NCBI GenBank assembly: GCA_903837555.1
Contig: CAILUV010000020.1
Location: 1-41,780 of the forward strand
DNA: 41,780 nucleotides
Direction of reading: 5' to 3'
From: an uncultured Alphaproteobacteria bacterium
GTDB lineage: Bacteria; Pseudomonadota; Alphaproteobacteria; Micropepsales; Micropepsaceae
Below the pieces are notes generated by a model. The model was given only the letters and a program-made list of their open reading frames with translations. It did not search any database and was not told where the DNA came from. This document shows positions 18,018 through 26,368 of this stretch, one piece after another. The translations under genes were made by a program, and so were the position numbers. Position 1 is the first letter of the stretch, and every line of letters begins with the position of its first letter.

Positions 18018-19019
18018 TCACCGGCCGGGCTGGTAAATCTGGTCGAAAACCCCGCCATTGGCGAAATGGGTAGCCTGCGCCTTGGCCCAGCCGCCGAAAT
18101 CCTTGTCGATGGTGGCGAGCGGGAGGGTGGGGAATTGCTTGCCATATTTCGCCAGCACCGCCGGATCGCGCGGACGGAAGTAATTCCTGGCAACAATTTC
18201 CTGCGCCTGCGGCGTATAGAGGAAGCGCAGATAGGCTTCCGCCACAGCGCGGGTCTTCTTGCGGTCGACGATGCGGTCCACGATCGCCACCGGCGGTTCG
18301 GCCAGGATCGAGCGCGACGGATACACGATCTGATAGGCGCCGCCGCCCATTTCCTTCATCGACAGATGGGCTTCGTCTTCCCAGGACAGCAGCACATCGC
18401 CAAGACCGCGCTTGGTGAAGTTGACGGTGGCGGCACGGGCGCCCGAATCCAGCACCGGCACCTGCTTGTAAAGACGCGCGACAAAGTCCTTGGCCTTCTG
18501 CGCATTGCCGCCCGGCTGCTTGGCGGCCCAATCCCAGGCCGCCAGATAAGACCAGCGCGCGCCGCCCGAGGTTTTCGGATTGGGTGTGATCACCTGCAAG
18601 CCCGGCTTCACCAAATCGCCCCAGTCCTTGATCTGCTTGGGATTGCCCTTGCGCACCAGGAACACGACCGTCGAGGTATAGGGCGAGGAATTCTGCGGCA
18701 GGCGCTTTTGCCAGTCGGCGGGCAACAGCTTGCCGTTGCGGGCGATGGCATCGATGTCGGCGGCCAGCGCCAGCGTCACCACATCGGCCTGCAACCCGTC
18801 GATCACCGAACGGGCCTGCGAGCCCGAGCCGCCATGGCTGTTGGAAATGGTGACAGTGTCCCCCTTGGCCTTTTGCTGGTCGGCGAAGGCGCGGTTGATC
18901 TGCTGGTACAATTCGCGCGTCGGGTCATAGCTGACATTCAACAGCGAAATGTTGGCCGCCTGGGCCGCGGTTGCTGCGAGGATGCTGGCCACAGCCAGAA
19001 GAAAAAAAATGCGCTTCAT
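18018..19019 (-). CDS. Periplasmic sulfate-binding protein
   Basis: A 333-residue solute-binding protein that delivers sulfate (or thiosulfate) to CysT/CysW. Signal peptide at 1-21 ([21 protein letters not shown]). Family signatures: [15 protein letters not shown] at 61-75 and [16 protein letters not shown] at 147-162, both lining the sulfate site. Sbp and CysP subtypes cannot be told apart with confidence, so no symbol is given. The ATG follows GAGGAAAAG. It starts 10 bases after the porin stop, strongly suggesting co-transcription with the porin. Confidence 0.94.
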   Translation of the reverse strand: MKRIFFLLAVASILAATAAQAANISLLNVSYDPTRELYQQINRAFADQQKAKGDTVTISNSHGGSGSQARSVIDGLQADVVTLALAADIDAIARNGKLLPADWQKRLPQNSSPYTSTVVFLVRKGNPKQIKDWGDLVKPGLQVITPNPKTSGGARWSYLAAWDWAAKQPGGNAQKAKDFVARLYKQVPVLDSGARAATVNFTKRGLGDVLLSWEDEAHLSMKEMGGGAYQIVYPSRSILAEPPVAIVDRIVDRKKTRAVAEAYLRFLYTPQAQEIVARNYFRPRDPAVLAKYGKQFPTLPLATIDKDFGGWAKAQATHFANGGVFDQIYQPGR

Positions 19020-19029
19020 GGTCTTTTCC

Positions 19030-20484
19030 TCACAGCGAAATCTGGCTGCGCAGCCCGATGGCGTTGGACGAGATGTCCGTGGCCGGCGCACTGACATGGC
19101 CCACCTGGATATTTTCGTAATCCAGCGCAAAGCGGATGCCATTGACGGGATACCAGTTCAGGCCGACGCTCCAGATATTCTGCACCCCGCCCGGCACGCC
19201 GCCCGAAGCGGGCGCCGCGGACGGCAGATAATCCAGGTTGATGTTGCTGTAGCGGCCCTTGATCTCCCAGGCGCCGATGCCGCCATCGCTGCCCAGCGGT
19301 TTGGCCGGGCGCAGGCCGCGGAAGCTGGCGCTGGACGGATCATAGGGATGGGTTTCGCCGGTCAGAGACCAGGTCGCCAGCGCATACCAGCCCTTGAAAT
19401 TCGGATCGGGAAGAATGGTGCGCCGATCAATATTGAAGCGGAAATAGCCGGCCTGGCCGTAGAGCGGTCCATAGGTGGCCGCCGTCTCCACGCCCCATTG
19501 CGTCACCTTGCGCGCGTCGATGTTGCCGGTATCGACCGTGCGGACCGCATCGATCGCCAGCTCCGGTCCGTTGCTGAGGCGAAACACCCCGGCGTTGGTA
19601 TTGGGGGTCGGGTCCGCCACCTTCAGCACATGGGTGGAGTTGGCATCCAGCAGCCATTTCACATTGTCGTTGCTGATTGCCAGCCAGGAGGCGCGGGTGA
19701 CGATGGCCTCTTGCGCATCGAAGGTCGCGGAATCCGTGGTCTTCTTGCCGGTGAAGGCGACCGAAACCAGATAGCGGTCTCCTTGCGCGAAAATGCTGGC
19801 ACCTTCGCGGCTGGGCGCGCCGCCGATATTGCGGGCAATATCAGAGACCGAGGCGCGTTCCAGGAACAGCAGATCGCCCGAGCCGGTGGAGTCGTCGATG
19901 CCGGCGAAGGGCGCGAAGGCGCCGATGCGAAAGCCGAACGGCTTCAATCCGTCATACTGCAGATAGGCGGTATAGATGTAGCCGCTTCTCTCGATGCCGT
20001 TGCCGCCAAAGTCATAGGTGAAGTTGTAGGACCAGTCGCGCCAGGCGGTACCGGTGAAACCGAACTGGGCGCGGCGGAAATTCGAACCGCTGTTGAGATC
20101 GACGCCGGGCGGATTGCGGCCCTGTGCGAAATAGCCGTAGTCGAACTGCACCAGGCTGCGCAGCGCGAAAGTGAAGGCGCCGCTGGGGCTGGCGAATGTC
20201 AGGCGGCCATTGTCCAGGCCGGTCCGCACCTGGCCATCGAGGCGCTTGTCGATCTCGGCCTGCCGGCGTTCGGTGCTGCGCTTCAGATCGGCCAGCACGG
20301 CGCTGCTGTCGGTGGTGTCCTGGCGGGCCTTGATGTCGGCGAGCTGCTGCTGAACGCTGCGGAGCTGCTGTTCCAGGAGGCCGATGCGGGGATCGGAAGG
20401 CGCCTGTGCTCCGCGCGTCTGCGCGACGGCGGACGCGTTCAGCGCCACCGTGCCCGCAAGCACCAAGACCAGACCTTTCGTCAT
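19030..20484 (-). CDS. OprP/OprO-type outer-membrane porin in the sulfate operon
   Basis: A 484-residue porin with a signal peptide ([22 protein letters not shown]), a short coiled coil at about 32-75 ([20 protein letters not shown]) and a 16-strand-type barrel with many aromatic and Gly residues. The pattern ([27 protein letters not shown], then a long run of strands) is that of the phosphate-selective porin O/P family. Its place directly before the sulfate-binding protein, 10 bases apart, suggests it passes sulfate or organosulfur anions; that is inference. ATG 20484 was preferred to an in-frame TTG at 20508 since it begins the signal peptide. Confidence 0.88.
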   Translation of the reverse strand: MTKGLVLVLAGTVALNASAVAQTRGAQAPSDPRIGLLEQQLRSVQQQLADIKARQDTTDSSAVLADLKRSTERRQAEIDKRLDGQVRTGLDNGRLTFASPSGAFTFALRSLVQFDYGYFAQGRNPPGVDLNSGSNFRRAQFGFTGTAWRDWSYNFTYDFGGNGIERSGYIYTAYLQYDGLKPFGFRIGAFAPFAGIDDSTGSGDLLFLERASVSDIARNIGGAPSREGASIFAQGDRYLVSVAFTGKKTTDSATFDAQEAIVTRASWLAISNDNVKWLLDANSTHVLKVADPTPNTNAGVFRLSNGPELAIDAVRTVDTGNIDARKVTQWGVETAATYGPLYGQAGYFRFNIDRRTILPDPNFKGWYALATWSLTGETHPYDPSSASFRGLRPAKPLGSDGGIGAWEIKGRYSNINLDYLPSAAPASGGVPGGVQNIWSVGLNWYPVNGIRFALDYENIQVGHVSAPATDISSNAIGLRSQISL

Positions 20485-20543
20485 AAAACCCGCCGCTCGC
20501 CAGCCCAACCCGGGCGGCGCAATGAAATCGAGAATGTCTACTT

Positions 20544-20549
20544 AGTCAA
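20544..20549 (-). promoter_or_regulatory. Candidate -35 box (TTGACT) of the porin/sulfate operon
   Basis: On the minus strand TTGACT lies about 60 bases upstream of the porin start, within the imperfect dyad CTATTGACTAAGTAG (20538-20552). The best -10 at 17 bases is TTCATT (20521-20526), which is poor, as expected of a promoter that needs an activator. Confidence 0.4.
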
Positions 20550-20562
20550 TAGGAATTAGGAA

Positions 20563-20575
20563 GTATTTGAAATAC
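20563..20575. promoter_or_regulatory. Perfect 13-base palindrome GTATTTGAAATAC, candidate operator
   Basis: Six-base arms around a central G, in an AT-rich patch between the Rrf2 gene and the porin gene, 14 bases upstream of the TTGACT box. The position fits an activator site for the sulfate operon. The binding protein is unknown; the adjacent Rrf2 regulator or a CysB-type protein are candidates. Confidence 0.45.
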
Positions 20576-20599
20576 CAGCAGAAAAGGCAGAATAGGCGC

Positions 20600-21034
20600 T
20601 TACAAAGCGCCCGAGCGGCGCAATTGTTGCGCAGCCGCGGCAAGATTCCTGGATTCCAGGATTTCCGCGGTGGCGTCCCGGGCCGCCAGCAGGGCCTTGC
20701 GGATGGCGCAGACCGATTCCTCGAAGCAATCGTCACATTTGCGGTAGGCCATGACGCTGACACAGGGGCTGAGCGCCAGCGGGCCATCGGTGACCCGCAA
20801 AACATCGGCAAAACTGATGTCCTTGGCCGGCCGCCCCAGGGAATAGCCCCCCTGGCGCCCCCGGTGGCTGCGCACGATTCCGGTCTTTTTCAGTTCCAGC
20901 AGGATGGCTTCGAGGAACTTGCGGGGGATTTTCTCCCGTTCGGCGATCTCCGCAATCTGGACCGGGGTATCGTCCCCCCGCGCCGCCAGAAGCAGCAGGG
21001 CGCGCAGGGCGTAACGGGCCTTTTGGGAGATCAT
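20600..21034 (-). CDS. Rrf2-family transcriptional regulator with four cysteines
   Basis: A 144-residue winged-helix regulator. The N-terminus MISQKARYALRALLLLA and the wing stretch RGRQGGYSL (59-67) are diagnostic of Rrf2 proteins. Cysteines 91, 100, 103 and 109 cluster where IscR holds its Fe-S ligands (three cysteines), so a sensing cluster is plausible. It is the first gene in line with the porin and sulfate transport genes, 115 bases upstream of the porin, and probably controls them. The ATG at 21032-21034 was chosen by family length; an in-frame GTG at 21055 would add 7 residues. A weak hairpin GGCGCTT/AAGCGCC (20595-20611) covers its stop codon. Confidence 0.92.
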   Translation of the reverse strand: MISQKARYALRALLLLAARGDDTPVQIAEIAEREKIPRKFLEAILLELKKTGIVRSHRGRQGGYSLGRPAKDISFADVLRVTDGPLALSPCVSVMAYRKCDDCFEESVCAIRKALLAARDATAEILESRNLAAAAQQLRRSGAL

Positions 21035-21085
21035 AGGCGCATAATACCCTATCACCCCTATGGAATATAGACGACCTTTGGCCGG

Positions 21086-21167
21086 CCTCCCCCGCGAGCG
21101 TAGAGACGGCGGGGAGGTGGTTTCAGCGTTCGAGGCGAAGCCGAGAGAATGCTGAAACCGGAGGGGG
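21086..21167. repeat. Two-hairpin palindromic repeat, copy 1
   Basis: CCTCCCC (21086-21092) pairs with GGGGAGG (21111-21117). Directly after it GGTTTCAGC (21119-21127) pairs with GCTGAAACC (21151-21159), then GGAGGGGG. The same architecture and arm sequences recur at 26278-26363. It lies between the divergent Rrf2 and RND genes. Its middle part differs from copy 2, but the stems are kept, which suggests selection on structure. Confidence 0.8.
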
Positions 21168-21332
21168 CATCCAGGGCTTCCCCGCGACAGCTTGCGACAA
21201 GCCGGGGAATGCGGCCCGCGTAAATCCCGCTATAGTCTGGCAAAAAGCCGGTAGGGACCACCTTTCGGCGCCCCGGGATTGGTAACTGAAGACCGCGTCA
21301 ATGATGGGATTGCGTTTGAGAACGGCAGGCCG

Positions 21333-24300
21333 ATGACCTGGATCGTCAAGGTCGCGCTGGACCGCCCTTATACCTTCATCGTGCTCGCCCTGATGATCCT
21401 GATCTTCGGGCCGCTGGCGGCATTGCGCACCCCCACGGACATTTTCCCCAATATCGGCATTCCGGTGATCGGCGTCGCCTTCACCTATACCGGCCTGTCG
21501 CCCGATGAAGTCGGCTCGCGCATGCTCGCGCCCTATCAACGTTTTCTCACCACCACGGTGAATGACGTAGAGCATATCGAAGCCCTGGCCATGCCGGGGC
21601 TGGGCATCGTCAAGATTTTCTTCCAGCCCAATGTCGATATCCGCCTAGCCACGGCACAGGTTACTTCCGTTTCGCAAAGCACCATCCGCCAGATGCCGCA
21701 GGGGACGCTGCCACCGCTGATCCTCAATTACAGCGCTTCCACGGTCCCCATTCTGCAATTGGCCTTCTCCTCCAACACCCTGTCGGAACAGCAGGTGCTG
21801 GACTATTCGCAGAATTTCGCGCGGCCGCGTCTCACCACGGTGAACGGCGCGGCCATACCCTTTTCCTACGGCGGAAAATTCCGGGCGGTACTGATCGACC
21901 TGGACCCCACCGCCATGCAGGCGCGCGGTCTTTCATCTGTCGACGTGCAGAACGCTTTCGTCGCGCAGAACCAGATCAACCCCGCCGGCAACATCAAGAT
22001 CGGCACTTATCAATATATCGTGCGCCTCAACAACGCTTCCGACACGATCGAAGGGATGAATGAATTGCCGGTCAAGACGGTGCCGGGTGGCGGCACCGTC
22101 TTCCTGCACGATGTCGGCAACGTTCGCGACGGCAACACGGTCCAGAACAACATCGTGCATGTCGATGGCGCCCGCGCGGTGCTGTCCACCATTCTGAAAA
22201 ACGGCCAGGCCTCGACCATCGACGTCGTGCAGGGCATCAAGGACCTGCTGCCGATCCTGAAGGAGCAGCTTCCGCCCGAACTCAAGATCGACATCATGAG
22301 CGACCAGTCCGTGTTCGTGAAGGCGGCGGTGAAGGGCGTATTCTATGAAGGCGCCCTCGCCGCGGCCCTCACCAGCCTAATGATCCTGTTATTCCTGGGA
22401 AGCTGGCGCTCCACCGTGATCATCGCCACCTCCATTCCGCTGGCGGTGCTGGTGGCACTGATCGGGCTCTGGGCCACCGGCCAGACGCTGAACATCATGA
22501 CGCTGGGCGGCCTGGCGCTGGCGGTCGGTATCCTGGTCGACGACGCCACCGTCACCATCGAGAACATCAACTGGCACCTGGAACAGGGCAAGGGCGTCTA
22601 TGAATCCATCATGGACGGCGCGCGCCAGATCACCCAGCCAGCCTTCGTCTCCCTTCTGTGCATTTGCGTCGCCTTTGTGCCGATGTTCGCGCTGACGGGC
22701 ATCGCCGGCTACCTGTTCGTGCCCATGGCGCTGGCGGTGGTGTTCGCCATGATCGCCTCCTTCATCTTGTCGCGCACCCTGGTGCCGACCCTGTCACTCT
22801 ACCTGCTCAAGCCGCACGGCCACATGGCCGAGGGCGATCATGTGCTGGCGCGGGTGCAGCGCAGCTTCGAGCGCGGCTTCGATTCCGTGAAAGAGCAGTA
22901 TCGCAACCTGCTAGCGCTGGCGATGAGGCGCCGCCGCCCCTTTGTTACCGCCTTCATGGCGGTGGTGCTGGCCTCCATGCTGCTGTTCCCGTTCCTGGGA
23001 CGGGACTTCTTCCCCAGTGTGGATTCCGGCCAGATCACGCTGCACGCCCGCACCCCCGCCGGCACAAGGCTGGAAGACACCAACCAGATCGTGGCGCAGA
23101 TCGAAAAAGAAGTCCGCCGCATCATCCCGCCGGCCGAGCTGGTGACCATCGTGGACAATGTCGGTCTCAACCAGAGCCCGGTGAACATGCTCTACAACAA
23201 TTCCGGCACGGTGGGCCTGCAGGACGCCGACATCTTCATCAGCCTGAACAGGAACCATCGCCCGACCGCCGGTTACGTGCGCACCATGCGCGAAAGGCTG
23301 CCGCGGCTGTTCCCGCAGGTGACCTTCTCCTTCCCACCGCCGGACATCACCAGCCAGATCCTGAATTTCGGCGCGCCCGCGCCACTGAACGTGCAGATCA
23401 GCGGCAACAGGCTGGAAGAGACCGAAGCGTTCGGCTTCCGCATCCTGCGCGAGATCCGCAAGATTCCCGGCCTGGTGGATGCGCGCATGCAGCAGTCCAG
23501 CAACATGCCGCAGCTCAAGGTGGAAGCCGACCGCAGCCGCATGTCGCAGATGGGCCTGACCGAACGCGACGTGACCAATGCGCTGGCCACCTCACTGGCC
23601 GGCACCTCGCAGACGGCGCCGAACTTCTGGCTCAACCCCAAGAACAACGTGTCGTACAACATGACGACGCAGACGCCGGAATATCAGCTCGACTCCCTCG
23701 CCGCCCTGCAGAATCTTCCCGTCACCGGCGCCGCCGGCACCACGCCGCACGTGCTGGGCGGATTGGTCAAGATCAGCCGTGCCCAGGGCAATTCGGTTGT
23801 CAGCCATTATAACATCCAGCCGACCATCGATCTCTACGCCACCACCCAGGACCGCGACCTGGGCAGCGTGGCCAGGGAAGTGCAGAAGGTGATCGACGCC
23901 AACAAGCAGCATCTGCCGCGCGGCGCCACCGTCACCCTGCGCGGCCAGATCCAGACCATGAACACGGCCTTTACCGGCCTGTCCTACGGCCTGCTTGCCG
24001 CGGTGGTGCTGATCTATCTGCTGATCGTGGTGAACTTCCAGTCCTGGACCGACCCCTTTGTCATCATCACCGCCCTGCCTGCCGCGCTGGCCGGAATCGT
24101 CTGGATGCTGTTCGCCACCGGCACCACCCTGTCGGTGCCCGCGCTGACCGGCGCCATCATGTGTATGGGCGTTGCCACCGCCAACTCCATCCTGGTGATC
24201 AGCTTCGCGCGCGAACGACTCGCCGAGCATGGCGATGCGGTGCGCGCGGCGGTGGAAGCCGGCTTCACCCGTTTCCGCCCCGTCTGCATGACCGCACTGG

Positions 24301-24530
24301 CCATGATCATCGGCATGGCGCCCATGGCGCTGGGTCTGGGCGAAGGCGGCGAGCAGAATGCGCCGCTGGGCCGCGCCGTGATCGGCGGACTGATTTTCGC
24401 CACCATCGCCACATTGATGCTCGTGCCGGTGGTGTTCAGCATCCTGCATGACCGCCATGCGGCCAAAAGGGCGGCTTCGCCGCCGACAGCGCCGAAGACC
24501 GGAAAAGGGGCCGGTGAAGCCTATGCCTGA
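21333..24530 (+). CDS. RND-family efflux permease (HAE1-like)
   Basis: A 1065-residue inner-membrane pump of the resistance-nodulation-division superfamily, with the usual two halves of one plus five membrane helices and two large periplasmic loops (about 40-330 and 560-860). The TM4 proton-relay pair is present (GILVDDATVTIENI). In TM10, where AcrB has the essential lysine in GLSAKNA, this protein reads GVATANS with Ala (codon 24180-24182). ATG 21333 was chosen because it starts the first membrane helix (MTWIVKVALDRPYTF) after GGCAGG; an in-frame TTG at 21279 is unlikely. It overlaps the adaptor gene by 8 bases. The substrate is unknown, and no outer-membrane channel gene is nearby. Confidence 0.93.
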   Translation: MTWIVKVALDRPYTFIVLALMILIFGPLAALRTPTDIFPNIGIPVIGVAFTYTGLSPDEVGSRMLAPYQRFLTTTVNDVEHIEALAMPGLGIVKIFFQPNVDIRLATAQVTSVSQSTIRQMPQGTLPPLILNYSASTVPILQLAFSSNTLSEQQVLDYSQNFARPRLTTVNGAAIPFSYGGKFRAVLIDLDPTAMQARGLSSVDVQNAFVAQNQINPAGNIKIGTYQYIVRLNNASDTIEGMNELPVKTVPGGGTVFLHDVGNVRDGNTVQNNIVHVDGARAVLSTILKNGQASTIDVVQGIKDLLPILKEQLPPELKIDIMSDQSVFVKAAVKGVFYEGALAAALTSLMILLFLGSWRSTVIIATSIPLAVLVALIGLWATGQTLNIMTLGGLALAVGILVDDATVTIENINWHLEQGKGVYESIMDGARQITQPAFVSLLCICVAFVPMFALTGIAGYLFVPMALAVVFAMIASFILSRTLVPTLSLYLLKPHGHMAEGDHVLARVQRSFERGFDSVKEQYRNLLALAMRRRRPFVTAFMAVVLASMLLFPFLGRDFFPSVDSGQITLHARTPAGTRLEDTNQIVAQIEKEVRRIIPPAELVTIVDNVGLNQSPVNMLYNNSGTVGLQDADIFISLNRNHRPTAGYVRTMRERLPRLFPQVTFSFPPPDITSQILNFGAPAPLNVQISGNRLEETEAFGFRILREIRKIPGLVDARMQQSSNMPQLKVEADRSRMSQMGLTERDVTNALATSLAGTSQTAPNFWLNPKNNVSYNMTTQTPEYQLDSLAALQNLPVTGAAGTTPHVLGGLVKISRAQGNSVVSHYNIQPTIDLYATTQDRDLGSVAREVQKVIDANKQHLPRGATVTLRGQIQTMNTAFTGLSYGLLAAVVLIYLLIVVNFQSWTDPFVIITALPAALAGIVWMLFATGTTLSVPALTGAIMCMGVATANSILVISFARERLAEHGDAVRAAVEAGFTRFRPVCMTALAMIIGMAPMALGLGEGGEQNAPLGRAVIGGLIFATIATLMLVPVVFSILHDRHAAKRAASPPTAPKTGKGAGEAYA

Positions 24531-25716
24531 CAAGACTCCCGATACCGGTCACGACCATCAGCCCACGCGCGAGGAATTGCTGCGTCACCAAACGCCGCCG
24601 GGCCTGAAGCGCTGGGGGCTCATCGCGCTGGCCGCGGCGCTGATCATCGCGGTGGTGGGTATCGGCGTTCGGCTCTGGAACAGCTACGGGACGGCGCAAT
24701 GGACCGAGGAACAGGCGATCCAGACCGTGCAGATCGTCAAACTCCAGCCCGAGAAGGAAGGCGGCGTCCTCAACCTGCCAGGCGACATCCAGGCCTTCAC
24801 CGCAGCCCCGATCTACGCCCAGGTCAGCGGCTATGTGAAGAAGTGGTACGTCGATATCGGAACGCCGGTGAAACAGGGCCAGCTTCTGGCCGAACTCGAC
24901 ACGCCCGACCTGGCCGGGCAGGTACAGCAGGCGCGCGCCAACCTGATCAACGCCCAGGCCGCCCAGCGGCTTTCCGCCGCCACCGCGGGGCGCTGGGAGA
25001 CCCTGTTCGCCCAGGGCGCGGTGTCGCGCCAGGACAAGGAAACCCGCGACGCCGACCTCGACGCCAAGAATGCGGCGGTGGAAGCGGCGCGCGCCAATCT
25101 CTACAGCCTCACCTCCCAGGCCGGCTTCCGCCGCCTGGTCGCGCCGTTTGACGGCGTGGTCACCAGCCGCGCGGTGGATGTCGGCGCCCTGGTCACGGTG
25201 GGCACGGGGGCCGGCGCCGCGCCGCTCTTCACCGTTTCGGACCTGACGCGCCTGCGCATCTATGTCCGGGTTCCGCAGAATTATTCGACCTATATCCGCC
25301 CCGGCATGACCATCAATTTCAGCGTGCCCCAGCATCCCGGACGTGTTTTCACCGCCATCCTGGGCGCCAGCTCCGGGGCCGTCGCCAGCGCCAGCGGCAC
25401 CGTGCTGGCGCAGTTCGTCATCGACAATGCCGAAGGCGCGCTGCAACCAGGCGGTTACGCGGAAGTCAAATTCCCCCTGCCCGCCGGGGCCGATGGCCTC
25501 AGGGTCCCGGCCACCGCCCTGATGTTCCGCGCCGAAGGCATGCAGGTCGCCACCGTGGATGCGCAAAGCCGCGTCCGCCTGAAAACCATCACCATCGCGC
25601 GCGACCTGGGCGATGCAGTGGATGTGGGAAGCGGCATAACGGACAAGGACCGCATTATCGACAACCCCTCCGATTCCTTCCGGGACGGCGACGAAGTGCG
25701 GGTGGCGGGCAAGTGA
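24523..25716 (+). CDS. RND efflux periplasmic adaptor (membrane fusion protein)
   Basis: A 397-residue adaptor linking the preceding permease to an outer-membrane channel. It has an N-terminal membrane anchor at about 31-50, a lipoyl-type segment (IYAQVSGYVKKWYVDIGTPV), a helical hairpin at about 130-200 and a barrel domain after AGFRRLVAPFDGVVTSR. The N-terminus is His-containing (TGHDHQPT), which may be incidental. The gene order permease then adaptor reverses the commonest RND operon order. The start overlaps the permease stop by 8 bases, showing tight coupling. Confidence 0.93.
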   Translation: MPDKTPDTGHDHQPTREELLRHQTPPGLKRWGLIALAAALIIAVVGIGVRLWNSYGTAQWTEEQAIQTVQIVKLQPEKEGGVLNLPGDIQAFTAAPIYAQVSGYVKKWYVDIGTPVKQGQLLAELDTPDLAGQVQQARANLINAQAAQRLSAATAGRWETLFAQGAVSRQDKETRDADLDAKNAAVEAARANLYSLTSQAGFRRLVAPFDGVVTSRAVDVGALVTVGTGAGAAPLFTVSDLTRLRIYVRVPQNYSTYIRPGMTINFSVPQHPGRVFTAILGASSGAVASASGTVLAQFVIDNAEGALQPGGYAEVKFPLPAGADGLRVPATALMFRAEGMQVATVDAQSRVRLKTITIARDLGDAVDVGSGITDKDRIIDNPSDSFRDGDEVRVAGK

Positions 25717-25760
25717 TCTTGCCTGTATAAGTCACCCGTATTTTTTCGGGGACGTGAGAT

Positions 25761-26258
25761 ATGCGTGGATTGGCGAAAGCTGTGGCTGTGGTGATGTTCG
25801 CGGCGGCGGGGCTTGCCGCCTGCGACCGCCCCTCGGACGCCGCCCCCAGCGCGTCCTATGACACCAGCGCGGCTTCGAATGCCAAGTTCCTGGCCGACTA
25901 TGCCGCCCGCACCGACGCCAAGAAGACCGCATCCGGCCTGATGTACCGCGTCATCAAGGCCGGCACGGGCCCCGCCGTGATCCGCGATTCCGACGTGGTG
26001 ACGGTCTATTACAAAGGCATGCTCATAAACGGGAAGGTCTTCGACCAGACCAAGCCGGAGGAAGCCGCGACCTTCATGACCGGTGGGTTGATCCCCGGCT
26101 GGGTCGAAGCCCTCAAGCTGATGAAGACCGGCGACACTTGGGAAATCGTGGTGCCGTCCGAACTGGGTTACGGCGCCGACGGCGCCGGCGACGCCATCCC
26201 ACCGGACCAGACCCTGATCTTCACGATGAGCTTGGTAAAAGTCGAATACGCGAATTAG
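25761..26258 (+). CDS. FKBP-type peptidyl-prolyl isomerase, lipoprotein
   Basis: A 165-residue protein with a lipobox GLAAC (Cys21), so it is lipid-anchored in the envelope. The FKBP domain covers about residues 60-163: VVTVYYKGML, GKVFDQT, GLIPGWVEALKLMKTGDTWE and VPSELGYG with IPPDQTLIF. Such proteins help fold envelope proteins by isomerising X-Pro bonds. It begins 44 bases after the RND adaptor gene and could be in the same transcript or have its own promoter. It is followed by palindromic repeat copy 2. Confidence 0.93.
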   Translation: MRGLAKAVAVVMFAAAGLAACDRPSDAAPSASYDTSAASNAKFLADYAARTDAKKTASGLMYRVIKAGTGPAVIRDSDVVTVYYKGMLINGKVFDQTKPEEAATFMTGGLIPGWVEALKLMKTGDTWEIVVPSELGYGADGAGDAIPPDQTLIFTMSLVKVEYAN

Positions 26259-26277
26259 GCCCACAAGCGCAGGTCCG

Positions 26278-26363
26278 CCTCCCCCTTTAGCGCGAAGCGC
26301 GGCAAGGGGGAGGTGGTTTCAGCGTGCGAAGCAAAGCTTCGCGTAAGCTGAAACCGGAGGGAG
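26278..26363. repeat. Two-hairpin palindromic repeat, copy 2, between convergent genes
   Basis: CCTCCCCCTT (26278-26287) pairs perfectly with AAGGGGGAGG (26304-26313). GGTTTCAGC (26315-26323) pairs with GCTGAAACC (26347-26355), and inside it GCGAAGC (26326-26332) pairs with GCTTCGC (26336-26342). GGAGGGAG follows. It fills the space between the FKBP stop and the receptor stop, so it could act as a bidirectional terminator or mRNA stabiliser. It shares its arms with 21086-21167. Confidence 0.85.
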
Positions 26364-26368
26364 TTCGC

